Positions 1 through 7,876 of a stretch of 11,792 bases of DNA are shown here, piece by piece. Position numbers and translations under genes: made by a program. The stretch is from Veillonellaceae bacterium (GTDB taxonomy: Bacteria > Bacillota > Negativicutes > Veillonellales > Veillonellaceae): NCBI GenBank assembly GCA_900765165.1, contig CAAFQR010000015.1:1-11792 (forward strand). The letters are read 5' to 3'. Positions within the stretch are counted from its first letter, which is position 1. Every line of letters starts with the position of its first letter. The notes beneath the pieces were generated by a model. It was not told the DNA's origin and searched no databases. It saw nothing but the letters and a program-made list of their open reading frames with translations.

Positions 1-458
1 CGCCCTGTCGGTCGATATTGCGTCAATTCGACTCCTGCCGTTCTCAGCATCCTCTTAGACGCCATAACTTCCGGCGTATCTTTGTACTTGTCTTCCCAAT
101 AGATGACTTCTTTGATGCCGCTTTGGATGATGGCTTTGGCGCATTCGTTGCACGGGAAGAGTGTAACGTAGATTTTGCTACCTTCTAGGGAGCCGCCGCG
201 GTAGTTTAGAATCGCGTTGAGCTCGCTGTGAACGGCGTAGAAGTATTTATTGTCTTCGTTGCCGTCGCGATCCCAGTTAAAGTCATCATCATTGCAGCCC
301 AGGGGCATGCCATTGTAACCAATGGACAAGATTTTATTGTCATCGCTTACAATGCACGCGCCAACCTGTGTATTTGGGTCTTTCGACCGCTGCGCTGCCA
401 AGATGGCAACGCCCATGAAGTATTCGTCCCAACTGATGTAATCGATACGTTTACTCAT
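1..458 (-). CDS. dCMP deaminase (ComEB-type deoxycytidylate deaminase), 3' end outside window
   Basis: Cytosolic zinc enzyme that deaminates dCMP to dUMP and so feeds thymidylate synthesis. The visible 152 residues begin MSKRIDYISWDEYFMG and carry the cytidine/deoxycytidylate deaminase zinc signature: His77 and catalytic Glu79 in AVHSELNA, then Cys103 and Cys106 in FPCNEC. The family is usually about 150-170 residues, so only a short C-terminal tail should be missing beyond base 1. The ATG at 458 lies 12 bp behind the leuS stop codon, and its Shine-Dalgarno is weak, so translation is probably coupled to leuS and the two genes cotranscribed. In Bacillus the homologue ComEB sits in the late competence operon. 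Whether comEA or comEC is nearby cannot be seen. The family call is very secure. Confidence 0.96.
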   Translation of the reverse strand, partial: MSKRIDYISWDEYFMGVAILAAQRSKDPNTQVGACIVSDDNKILSIGYNGMPLGCNDDDFNWDRDGNEDNKYFYAVHSELNAILNYRGGSLEGSKIYVTLFPCNECAKAIIQSGIKEVIYWEDKYKDTPEVMASKRMLRTAGVELTQYRPTG

Positions 459-470
459 AGGTACACCGAC

Positions 471-2939
471 TTATTTCACAACGATATTAACAATCTTGTT
501 CGGAATTACGATAACTTTAACAACGGTTTTGCCGTTCGTGAATTCCTGTACCTTCGGCGATGCCATAGCCAAGGACTGCAATTCGTCTTTGTCGATGCCA
601 ACAGCAACGGTTACTTTGTCGCGAACCTTGCCGTTAACCTGTACGGCCAATTCAACTTCGTCAACTGCCAAGGCAGCTTCTTCGTAGGTCGGCCAATCCT
701 GCTGATGGATACTGCCGTCACGGCCGATTTCATGCCACAATTCTTCGGTAATGTGCGGCGTAAACGGAGCCAAGAGCAAGAGTAATTTTTCTTCCAATTC
801 TTGCGCCAATTCAGCGTTAATGGAATCGTATTTATCCTTGTACTGGTACATAGCGTTTACCAATTCCATAACCGTACTGATAGCGGTGTTGAAATTGAAA
901 CGACCGTCCAAGTCTTCTGTTACCTTCTTAATAGCGCGGTGCAATTCGCGGCGTAATGCGGTTTCTTCCTTCGTCAAGGCGCCGGTCTTACCTGCTTCGC
1001 CATAGGTGTGGTAAGCGTCGATAATACGCCATACACGACCTAAGAAACGATAGGAACCTTCAACGCCCTGGTCGCTCCAATCGAGGTCACGGTCTACCGG
1101 AGCCGCGAAGAGGATGAACAAGCGCGCCGTATCAGCACCGTATTTAGCGATGATTTCTTCCGGCGATACAACGTTGCCCTTGGATTTGGACATCTTGCTG
1201 CCTTCTTTGAGTACCATGCCCTGCGTAAGCAAGCCTTTGAACGGTTCATCACAGCTGATGAGATCCAAGTCGTGCAATACTTTCACGAAGAAACGGGAAT
1301 AGAGCAAGTGCAAGATAGCGTGTTCGATACCCCCGATGTACTGGTCAACATTCATCCAGTAGTCAGCTAATTTGCGATTGAACGCTTCTTTGTCGTTGCG
1401 AGCGTCGGTGTAGCGAATGAAGTACCAGGAGGAGTCGATGAACGTATCCATGGTATCGATTTCGCGACGAGCCGGGCCACCGCATTTCGGGCATGTAGCG
1501 TTTACGAAGTTTTTGGACGTAGCCAACGGGGAAATAGCGCCGCCGTCGAAGACAACGTCTTCCGGCAACAATACCGGCAACTGATCTTCTGGTACAAGCT
1601 GTTCACCACAATGGTCGCAGTATACGATAGGAATCGGCACGCCCCAATAACGCTGACGGGAAATCAACCAGTCGCGGAGACGGAAGTTAACCTTCTTGCC
1701 GCCGATGCCTTTCATTTCAAAGGCTTTGCACAATGCATCGCGCGCTTCAGCAGATTTCATGCCCGTGTAATCGCCGGAGTTAACCAAAACACCATCTTCG
1801 TGGTATGCGTCAGTCATGGCCGTGAAGTCCAAGTCCTGCGCTTCGTTCTGGATAACCCATTTCAACGGCAAGTTGTATTTTTTAGCGAATTTGTAGTCGC
1901 GTTCGTCATGAGCCGGTACGCCCATAACAGCGCCGGTACCATAATCAACCAATACATAGTTGGCAATCCAAACCGGTACGTCTTCGCCGGTTGCCGGGTT
2001 CTTCGCATAAGCACCAGTGAACAAGCCTTCCTTTTCAACATCCGTGGATGTACGGTCGATTTCGCTCAAGTTGCGAACCTTGTAGATGAACGCATCCAGT
2101 TCTGCTTTGTTCGGTGCATCTTTGATGAGCTCTTCCACATAGGGATGTTCCGGAGCCAATACGATATAGCTTACGCCGAAAATCGTATCAACGCGGGTAG
2201 TGTATACGTCTACGGATTTGCCGATAGACGGAATTTCAAAGCCAAACTGCGCGCCTTCGCTGCGACCGATCCAGTTTTTCTGCATGGTCTTAACGCGGTC
2301 CGGCCAATGTTCCAATTTGCCGAGGTCTTCCAACAAGCGATCCGCATAGGCGGTAATCTTCAAGAACCACTGTTTCAGGTCCTTCTTTTCTACCTTGTTA
2401 TCGCAGCGCCAGCAAAGGCCGTCGATAACCTGTTCGTTGGCCAATACGGTGTGGCAATGTTCGCACCAGTTAACCTTCGCGTTGCGCTTGTATGCCAAGC
2501 CTTTTTTATAGAACTGCTGGAATAACCACTGAGTCCAACGATAGTAGTCTTCTTTGCAGGTTGCTACTTCGCGGTCCCAATCGTAGGATAAGCCCAAAGC
2601 CTGCTGCTGCCGTTTCATGTTGGCAATATTGTCTAACGTCCAATCCTTCGGTGCAATGCCGTGTTTAATAGCGGCGTTTTCTGCGGGCATCCCGAAAGCG
2701 TCCCAGCCCATAGGATGCAAGACGTTGAAGCCGCGCATTTTCTTGAAGCGCGCTACTACGTCACCGATGGAATAGTTACGTACGTGACCCATGTGCAAAT
2801 TGCCAGACGGGTACGGGAACATTTCCAACACGTAATACTTTTCTTTATCTGCGTCGTATTCCGTTTTGAACGTATGGTGTTCCAGCCAATACGTTTGCCA
2901 TTTCTTTTCTATTTCTTGTGCTACATATTTGTCCTTCAT
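471..2939 (-). CDS. leuS: Leucyl-tRNA synthetase, class I
   Basis: Charges tRNA-Leu with leucine using ATP in the cytosol. The 822-residue length is normal for bacterial LeuRS. The ATP-binding HIGH motif appears as HMGH (residues 49-52) and the KMSKS loop is exact at 582-586. A first zinc ribbon is at 159-179 (Cys159, Cys162, Cys176, Cys179). The CP1 editing domain follows, with the threonine-rich YTTRVDTIFG (246-255) and the VPAHDERD segment whose Asp345 matches the conserved editing aspartate. A second Cys-pair module lies at 441-444 and 483-486. The anticodon-binding and C-terminal tRNA-binding domains complete the protein. The ATG at 2939 has a strong AGGAGG (2947-2952) seven bases upstream. 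It has its own promoter and is probably cotranscribed with the dCMP deaminase. No intact T-box leader is present. Confidence 0.99.
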   Translation of the reverse strand: MKDKYVAQEIEKKWQTYWLEHHTFKTEYDADKEKYYVLEMFPYPSGNLHMGHVRNYSIGDVVARFKKMRGFNVLHPMGWDAFGMPAENAAIKHGIAPKDWTLDNIANMKRQQQALGLSYDWDREVATCKEDYYRWTQWLFQQFYKKGLAYKRNAKVNWCEHCHTVLANEQVIDGLCWRCDNKVEKKDLKQWFLKITAYADRLLEDLGKLEHWPDRVKTMQKNWIGRSEGAQFGFEIPSIGKSVDVYTTRVDTIFGVSYIVLAPEHPYVEELIKDAPNKAELDAFIYKVRNLSEIDRTSTDVEKEGLFTGAYAKNPATGEDVPVWIANYVLVDYGTGAVMGVPAHDERDYKFAKKYNLPLKWVIQNEAQDLDFTAMTDAYHEDGVLVNSGDYTGMKSAEARDALCKAFEMKGIGGKKVNFRLRDWLISRQRYWGVPIPIVYCDHCGEQLVPEDQLPVLLPEDVVFDGGAISPLATSKNFVNATCPKCGGPARREIDTMDTFIDSSWYFIRYTDARNDKEAFNRKLADYWMNVDQYIGGIEHAILHLLYSRFFVKVLHDLDLISCDEPFKGLLTQGMVLKEGSKMSKSKGNVVSPEEIIAKYGADTARLFILFAAPVDRDLDWSDQGVEGSYRFLGRVWRIIDAYHTYGEAGKTGALTKEETALRRELHRAIKKVTEDLDGRFNFNTAISTVMELVNAMYQYKDKYDSINAELAQELEEKLLLLLAPFTPHITEELWHEIGRDGSIHQQDWPTYEEAALAVDEVELAVQVNGKVRDKVTVAVGIDKDELQSLAMASPKVQEFTNGKTVVKVIVIPNKIVNIVVK

Positions 2940-3013
2940 GCAACAGCCTCCTCAGACTTCGCGCTGTCCGTTCCAAACACACAGGCGTTTTTGATTCTTA
3001 AATCTTAACCTCA

Positions 3014-3043
3014 ATTATATTACTAATCGCTAGATACCGTCAA
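3014..3043 (-). promoter_or_regulatory. Promoter of leuS
   Basis: Reading the minus strand, a -35 TTGACG (3038-3043) and a perfect -10 TATAAT (3014-3019) are separated by 18 bp, as expected for the housekeeping sigma factor. Transcription should start near 3007, leaving a leader of about 65 nt before the leuS ATG. The -35 begins within 10 bp of the GH18 stop codon, so leuS can be transcribed independently of the upstream genes. No terminator separates it from them, so read-through is also possible. Confidence 0.85.
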
Positions 3044-3052
3044 TACAAAGGC

Positions 3053-5395
3053 TTAGCTACGGCTTTTCTTTTTTGCCTTTGTCGTTGCCGTTTTTCCTTT
3101 TTGCGATTCATTTGTTACTTTTTCAGTTTCGTGCATAGCCGTCACGAATAAATGACGCGCCGCATCGGTTTCAAAGCCTTTTCGCCAAGCGGCAGCCCCG
3201 GCCAAGTTGAAGGTCGGCACTAATTCGAGCTTGTACGTCAAGGATTTCGGGTCTTCGAACCAAATCTTGGTCATGGTCCCTGAAATGAGTGCCGAATTAG
3301 CACTCTTGTTCTTCGCCGCATAAGCCACTTTACTGCCGTCGCTAGCAGACCCGTTCTTAACTACGGTAATATCCGTGCCAAAGGCTTTGCCATCCTTCGT
3401 CACCGCAATACTGCTCAACGCACTATGAGTGACGGCCCCTTCTTCATCGGCGCCTGTATCGGCTACGTGAAGCGGACGACCAGTTACATTATCATAAGCT
3501 AGGTAAAATAACTTCGCTTTATCGTCCCAGTGAATGTCCGATGCGTGAGTGGCCACGACATCAAGACTATCGGTCATGCTCAACGTCTTCGATTTCGAAC
3601 GACCTTCGGCGATGGTACCGTTGGCGCGAATCGTGTACGGCACGGTCCACGTGCGCATGTAGAACGGCACGCCTAAGATGACCTTATTGGCCGGCACTTC
3701 CGTCAATAACTGTTCCAAGTTGCTGCGAACCCACGGATAGCGCGCTACCGGACCAGCTACAGGCGAACCGCCACCAGTTTCGTCATAGGCCATAAGCATA
3801 ACGAAATCCAGCACTTTGCCAAGGGCGGCCCGGTCATAGACCAAGGACCAGTTCGGACTGTCCGAGTACCCTGTTACATCGGCAGACACGGTCAAATTGT
3901 ATTCATGCAAACGATTTGCCAAGTACGTTACAAACGCCGTCAATTTGGCTTTGTCGCTGTAGTTGATGTTTTCAAAGTCAAGGTTATAGCCATCGAAGCC
4001 ATAGCTCAAGGCGTACAATACCAATTCATCGGCCGCTTTGTACCAGTTATTGCGGTCAGCCAATACGGTGGCCGTAAAGTCCGGATTAAATGTGTTGTTC
4101 ACCAGCGGCCATACCTTGTAGCCCATCTGCTTGTACGCATCCACATAGGTGGCGTTCACGCCGGGCGATACGGTCAGGCCCTGCTTAGCCAAGGCAAACC
4201 AGCTTGGTGAAATAACCGATGTACCATTGGTGGTCAACGGTGCTGTGTACGGTGTATCACGAAGCGGATCAAACACCCATGCTATAGGCGTCTTCAAGGT
4301 CTGTTCCGCCGGCTTCGCTACATTGCCTACGGTCGGTCGCACCGTCAGTGCCCGCTTACCTACCTGCGCCGTTACGCCGAAGACCGGCGAAATGCGCGCC
4401 ATATCGATGTATTCACTGCCATCAATGGTTAAGACCGGCAATGTTACCTGATACACGCCATTTTTCGGATTGCCGGCATATACCATGTCGCCACCGGTGT
4501 GCGGCACCGGCAACGTAATCACATATTTACCATTTTTAGTAGCTGTAATCGGATTCAAATTCGCCGACCGATACACATCAATAGGTACCAACGTCTGCGT
4601 CTTGCTTACTAATGCTATCTGATCCGTCTGCACCGTATCAGAACCGGATTTCGTGTTGCCGAAGGGGCCCTGTTCGATGATAGGTAATACATTGTAGTTA
4701 GGTGAAGACTGGACGTCGGCTGTTATGTCTGCTACAGTAGTCGCATCCGACACCTTCGAAGCCTTAGTGGCTTTCGTTACAACAACCGTAGAGTCCGAAA
4801 CTGTGGTCGCCGGGGTTTTAGCAACTTTCGTAGCTTCCTTCTTGCTACCGCCAACCTTCGTAACCGTTACAGCCGATGGTGAAGTTACAGTTGTCGGCGG
4901 CACAACTACCGTAATCGGTTCTTCTGTAGTAGTCTCCATCTTAACGGCTTTCACCGCCTTCGTAGCTTCAACTTTTTTAGCTGTTGTAGTAGCGGTTGTG
5001 GCCGATTTTGGCGGCGTTACAACCGTTGCCGGTACAGTTACTACGCTAACCGGCGACACGGATTCCGTAGATCTTGAAATTTTTACGATTGCCTTAGTCG
5101 GTGCTCCATAAGAGGAAGCCGATGTCGTTGTATTAGCTGTATCCGGTGTATCCGACGTGTCAGTAGTGTCGCTGTCATTGGTCGTATCACGTCGCACGAC
5201 TACAATCGGTTCCGTCGGAATGTTTTCTTCTCTTGTAATGACTACGTCATTTTGCGTATTGTCCTGCGTCGCATCGCCGTTAGCGTCGGCGCGGACAATG
5301 GTTATATACGAAGCAGCGTGCACGGTCTGTTGGTCAAGGCCGATAAAGCTACCCGTTACCATAGCAGCACAAAGCGCTGCTTTGAGTAATTTCAT
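3053..5395 (-). CDS. Secreted GH18 (YaaH/SleL-like) glycosidase with long low-complexity N-terminal region
   Basis: A 780-residue exported protein. Residues 1-27 form a Sec signal peptide (Lys-rich start, hydrophobic core, VHA cleavage-like site). Residues about 30-230 are low complexity, rich in Thr, Val, Ala, Lys and Asp, with degenerate repeats of TVV and TKA type: a likely stalk or wall-spanning segment. Residues about 285-355 resemble a copper-amine-oxidase-N-like stalk domain. The GH18 barrel spans about 368-745. Its catalytic strand reads FDGYNLDFEN, with Asp468, Asp473 and the acid Glu475, and it has the conserved MAYD at 535-538 and a WFEDPKSL C-terminal segment. This is the pattern of peptidoglycan-acting YaaH/SleL enzymes rather than chitinases; the substrate is inferred. 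The tail is Lys-rich and no sortase motif is seen. The ATG at 5395 has an AGGAGC ribosome site, and pheA ends 12 bp upstream, so the two are probably cotranscribed. Confidence 0.9.
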   Translation of the reverse strand: MKLLKAALCAAMVTGSFIGLDQQTVHAASYITIVRADANGDATQDNTQNDVVITREENIPTEPIVVVRRDTTNDSDTTDTSDTPDTANTTTSASSYGAPTKAIVKISRSTESVSPVSVVTVPATVVTPPKSATTATTTAKKVEATKAVKAVKMETTTEEPITVVVPPTTVTSPSAVTVTKVGGSKKEATKVAKTPATTVSDSTVVVTKATKASKVSDATTVADITADVQSSPNYNVLPIIEQGPFGNTKSGSDTVQTDQIALVSKTQTLVPIDVYRSANLNPITATKNGKYVITLPVPHTGGDMVYAGNPKNGVYQVTLPVLTIDGSEYIDMARISPVFGVTAQVGKRALTVRPTVGNVAKPAEQTLKTPIAWVFDPLRDTPYTAPLTTNGTSVISPSWFALAKQGLTVSPGVNATYVDAYKQMGYKVWPLVNNTFNPDFTATVLADRNNWYKAADELVLYALSYGFDGYNLDFENINYSDKAKLTAFVTYLANRLHEYNLTVSADVTGYSDSPNWSLVYDRAALGKVLDFVMLMAYDETGGGSPVAGPVARYPWVRSNLEQLLTEVPANKVILGVPFYMRTWTVPYTIRANGTIAEGRSKSKTLSMTDSLDVVATHASDIHWDDKAKLFYLAYDNVTGRPLHVADTGADEEGAVTHSALSSIAVTKDGKAFGTDITVVKNGSASDGSKVAYAAKNKSANSALISGTMTKIWFEDPKSLTYKLELVPTFNLAGAAAWRKGFETDAARHLFVTAMHETEKVTNESQKGKTATTKAKKKSRS

Positions 5396-5407
5396 AGTTG
5401 CTCCTGT

Positions 5408-6277
5408 CTAGTCGACCCGGATGGTGGAGTACGAGCCGAAGTAGCGAATGTTGGTCGCCATTGCTTCCAGTTCGTTTAACGCTTCACGGACATTGGCTTG
5501 TCCCGTTTTCAGTTCCAGGTCCAAAAAGAACTTATATTCACCGAGGCGGCCTTTCGTAGGACGCGACTCGATTTTCAGTAAATTGATATGGCGCTTCGCA
5601 AAAATGCCTAAACATTCATACAAAGAGCCAGGCCGTAAGCCTTCCAACTCGCACTGGAGAGATAACTTGTCCCCGTCGCTGAGTGGTTCTTCCATAATGT
5701 GCTTGTTGTGTGAAATCACTATGAACCGCGTCAGATTAAGCATGTTGTCTTGTACTTGATCGCTAAGTCGCGTCAGTTCATAGGTGTCGCCAACGGCTTC
5801 ACCACCAATGGCAATGAAATCCGGCCGGCCGGTTTCATGCACAAAGCGCCCGGCTTCGGCTGTAGATGGCATTTCTCGCAGTTCCACCGCATGGCCCAAG
5901 CCCTTTAAAAAGCGACTGCATTGGCGCAGCGCTTGGGGATGAGAATACACAGCCGTGATGGTCTTTGCCGACAGCTCAGCCAGCGGCGCCACACCCCACG
6001 CATAATGCCGTATGGGGATGATAATTTCACCACAAATCTGAAGGTCCTGCTGTTCCGTCAAGTAGTCCATCGTGGTCAACACGGTGCCGCCCAAGGAGTT
6101 TTCCACAGGCACAAAGGCATAGCGCGCCGAGTCGTCGAGGACACTATCAATGGCATCTTCGATGGTACTCATGGGCTGCCGATGGTCCGGCAACGGCTTG
6201 TTATAATGTTCATAATAGCGCCACAACGCTTCTTCGGTGAAGGTGCCGCGGGGCCCCAAATAAGCAATGTCAATCAT
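5408..6277 (-). CDS. pheA: Prephenate dehydratase with C-terminal ACT domain
   Basis: Converts prephenate to phenylpyruvate in phenylalanine biosynthesis, in the cytosol. With the ATG at 6277 the protein is 289 residues, typical of a monofunctional enzyme without chorismate mutase. The catalytic domain (1-190) begins MIDIAYLGPRGTF and contains VPVENS (56-61), SHPQA (112-116) and the essential NLTRF (181-185). The ACT regulatory domain (about 203-285) carries the phenylalanine-binding ESRP motif (237-240) and PGSLY (216-220), matching the GALV region. Allosteric feedback by phenylalanine is therefore expected. A TTG five codons upstream is in frame, but the GGAGGG ribosome site (6283-6288) lies inside that extension and sits five bases from the ATG, so the ATG was chosen. 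It is first gene of its transcript, followed by the GH18 gene. Confidence 0.97.
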   Translation of the reverse strand: MIDIAYLGPRGTFTEEALWRYYEHYNKPLPDHRQPMSTIEDAIDSVLDDSARYAFVPVENSLGGTVLTTMDYLTEQQDLQICGEIIIPIRHYAWGVAPLAELSAKTITAVYSHPQALRQCSRFLKGLGHAVELREMPSTAEAGRFVHETGRPDFIAIGGEAVGDTYELTRLSDQVQDNMLNLTRFIVISHNKHIMEEPLSDGDKLSLQCELEGLRPGSLYECLGIFAKRHINLLKIESRPTKGRLGEYKFFLDLELKTGQANVREALNELEAMATNIRYFGSYSTIRVD

Positions 6278-6313
6278 ACTGTCCCTCCGCAATGCGTTTT
6301 CTCAATCTTTTTT

Positions 6314-6343
6314 ATTATAGCATAGACAGCGCGCCGTTGTCAT
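6314..6343 (-). promoter_or_regulatory. Promoter of pheA
   Basis: On the minus strand, TATAAT (6314-6319) is preceded by TG one base away, giving an extended -10. A -35-like ATGACA lies at 6338-6343 with an 18-bp spacer. It directs transcription into pheA, with an expected start near 6307. The spacer and -35 lie inside an inverted repeat. Confidence 0.75.
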
Positions 6344-6356
6344 AACTGACGCGCTG
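6327..6356. repeat. Inverted repeat over the pheA promoter (possible operator)
   Basis: Perfect 7-bp arms CAGCGCG (6327-6333) and CGCGCTG (6350-6356) are separated by 16 bp. The element is centred on the pheA -35. No U-tract follows it in either direction, so it is not a terminator. Its size and position suit a dimeric regulator, but the regulator is unknown and the arms are short. Confidence 0.5.
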
Positions 6357-6395
6357 GTTTGGGCCGTTAATTTCAATACCCCTGAGTTGTCATAA
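6336..6395. repeat. Direct repeat GTTGTCATAA, two copies 50 bp apart
   Basis: The 10-mer GTTGTCATAA occurs at 6336-6345 and again at 6386-6395. The first copy overlaps the pheA -35 and the second contains the lgt -35 (TTGTCA). It could be a shared regulator site for the two divergent promoters, or a coincidence caused partly by the -35 sequences themselves. Confidence 0.4.
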
Positions 6396-6415
6396 TGAGT
6401 GCCGTCCGCTATAAT
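6387..6415 (+). promoter_or_regulatory. Promoter of lgt
   Basis: TTGTCA (6387-6392) and a perfect TATAAT (6410-6415) with a 17-bp spacer form a near-consensus housekeeping promoter. The expected start is near 6422, leaving a leader of about 19 nt that carries the AAAGGAGG ribosome site of lgt. Confidence 0.85.
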
Positions 6416-6440
6416 TGTTGTATACGCAAAGGAGGTAACT

Positions 6441-7295
6441 ATGCATCAATACTTGTTTTTCATAGGGGAATTCCCCGTTCGCGCCTACGGACTGCTGTTG
6501 GCCTTAGGCATTATTTGCGCCGGTTGCGTGGCTTACTATATCATGAAAAAAGACGGCCGCGGCTGGCATACGCACATTGTTGACTTTTGTATTTACACTG
6601 GTGTAGCCGGTCTTGTCGGTGCTCGCTTGTGGGACGTATTCTTCTTCGACTGGGGCTATTACCACAATCACTTGCTCGAAATTCCTTTTGTATGGCAAGG
6701 CGGCATGGCCATTCAAGGTGGCGTTATCCTCGGCACCATCGTTGGGATTATCTACACCAAGAAACATAACATTGATTCGTGGGCTTTCGCCGATTTGTTC
6801 GCACCGGCCATCATACTCGGTCAATCCGTAGGGCGCATGGCGAACCTCATGAACGGCGATGCCTTCGGTCATCCCACAGGCGGTAATTTTGGGATTATCT
6901 ATCCGGAGACGACGTTGGCTTACAAAACCTACGGCGCTCAGCCGTTATGGCCTGCCGAAGTTTGGGAGGGACAGCTCGATGTGCTCATCTTCGTCATCCT
7001 CTTACTATTCAGCTGCCGTCGTCACGCCAAAGGCCAAGTATTCGTGCTCTACGCCATTTTGTACTCCACGGCGCGCTTCTTCTTAGAATTCCTTCGCGGC
7101 GACTATGTGAACCTCACCATGGGCCTCAAATCCGCACAGATGACCTCTCTTATCGTCATCATCATCGGCATTATCATCTTCCTCTACTTAGAATGGAAAG
7201 ATCGCAAAGACCGCAAAGCTGAAATAAATACCTCAGCAGCAGTAATGGATTCAGGTGAAATCAATAAACCGGCCAATAAAAATAAACGTAAATAG
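6441..7295 (+). CDS. lgt: Prolipoprotein diacylglyceryl transferase
   Basis: Membrane enzyme that moves diacylglycerol from phosphatidylglycerol onto the lipobox cysteine of prolipoproteins, the first step of lipoprotein maturation. With the ATG at 6441 it has 284 residues, the usual size. AAAGGAGG (6428-6435) lies five bases upstream, which rules out the longer in-frame opening from 6399. Several hydrophobic segments are visible (about 14-35, 50-66, 88-106, 120-130, 180-191, 200-210, 234-251). The Lgt signature is GRMANLMNGD (131-140), with Arg132 and Asn135; the late Arg212 in ARFFLEFLRGD matches the second essential arginine of the family. Residue 92 is Gln in GGMAIQGG where E. coli has a catalytic His. 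The C-terminus is Lys-rich. It is monocistronic, with its own promoter and terminator. Confidence 0.97.
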   Translation: MHQYLFFIGEFPVRAYGLLLALGIICAGCVAYYIMKKDGRGWHTHIVDFCIYTGVAGLVGARLWDVFFFDWGYYHNHLLEIPFVWQGGMAIQGGVILGTIVGIIYTKKHNIDSWAFADLFAPAIILGQSVGRMANLMNGDAFGHPTGGNFGIIYPETTLAYKTYGAQPLWPAEVWEGQLDVLIFVILLLFSCRRHAKGQVFVLYAILYSTARFFLEFLRGDYVNLTMGLKSAQMTSLIVIIIGIIIFLYLEWKDRKDRKAEINTSAAVMDSGEINKPANKNKRK

Positions 7296-7320
7296 CACAG
7301 GTTAATGTAGTATACATAAA

Positions 7321-7375
7321 AGCCCGTATAAGCCAAGAGCACCTATAATGTGCCGAGGCCTATACGGGCTCTTTT
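7321..7375 (+). terminator. Rho-independent terminator of lgt
   Basis: AGCCCGTATA (7321-7330) pairs perfectly with TATACGGGCT (7361-7370). After one mismatch the stem continues with GCC (7332-7334) to GGC (7357-7359), and it can close further with GCAC (7339-7342) to GTGC (7350-7353). CTCTTTT follows. It begins 25 bp after the lgt stop codon. Confidence 0.9.
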
Positions 7376-7450
7376 AATTATTTTTATAGAATATAAAATA
7401 CAATTGTTGATTAATATGTTCCACATAAAATATATTGTAGGCATAACCAC

Positions 7451-7827
7451 CTATTGTTGATAAAAAATATAAGCTAAAGACAATTCAACGCCTGGCTCCA
7501 TATTCATCTCTGCCATTGCAGATTCTATTGATCTTGAAACTCCTATATTGAAATTTGTACTGTCATATAGTCTGCCTTCATATTTCTAAAATCGTATAAG
7601 GTTTGTAAGTATAAGGCTTCATTCCAAACGGAATCTTCTATAGAATCACGATTGTTTTCTATGTAACTCTTTAATTCATATCTAACTTTATTTACAGAGT
7701 TTTCTAACTGCCGCTGACTTTTTTCCCTTGAAGCTCTAACAGTACTATATTCCAAATTCCACTTTGTTTCCCATTGTGCCAATGCAGCTCCTGCTAGTCC
7801 ATCTTCACCGGCCAGTGCGCCAGACAT
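7451..7827 (-). pseudogene. Unrecognised orphan coding remnant with apparent one-base frameshift
   Basis: I do not recognise the family. In one frame, from an ATG at 7827 to a stop at 7543, it encodes 94 residues: a Gly/Ala-rich start (SGALAGEDGLAGAALAQ) and then a charged, helical, coiled-coil-like part. In the next frame, open from about 7585 to a stop at 7451, a further 44 residues read like natural protein (KYEGRLYDSTNFNIGV, then LSLAYIFYQQ at the end). Restoring one A in the A-run near 7586-7590 joins them as YDFR-KYEGRLY, giving about 139 residues. The first frame is also open upstream to 7884 (about 19 codons, including IAGIEGELSG), without an ATG or clear ribosome site. This suggests a decayed or 5'-truncated gene; a sequencing indel or programmed frameshift is also possible. 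AT-rich, possibly acquired. Confidence 0.5.
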
Positions 7828-7876
7828 AAAGCCATTACCGGATAATTCACCTTCAATACCGGCAATATTTAATTTT

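Noticed and set aside
228..785. Plus-strand open frame opposite the dCMP deaminase and the leuS 3' end
   Set aside because: It runs across two well-identified minus-strand genes and has no initiation signals.
1611..2525. Long plus-strand open frame opposite leuS (304 codons)
   Set aside because: It is antisense to conserved LeuRS domains, has no ribosome site or promoter, and its protein resembles no family; it is a codon-bias shadow.
2940..3006. T-box or other riboswitch leader for leuS
   Set aside because: The leader is about 65 nt and shows no T-box consensus; only weak short pairings are visible around the ribosome site.
4725..5111. Plus-strand Val/Thr-rich open frame
   Set aside because: It is the complement of the low-complexity stalk of the GH18 protein, and its repetitive composition follows from that.
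3053..5395. GH18 protein as a classical chitinase
   Set aside because: The catalytic motif DGYNLDFEN and the WFEDPKSL segment fit the YaaH/SleL peptidoglycan group better, and no chitin-binding domain is seen.
6399..6440. Upstream in-frame start for lgt
   Set aside because: It would place the promoter -10 and the strong ribosome site inside the coding region; the ATG at 6441 is ideally spaced.
6504..6872. Minus-strand open frame inside lgt
   Set aside because: It is antisense to clear Lgt membrane segments and motifs and has no ribosome site.
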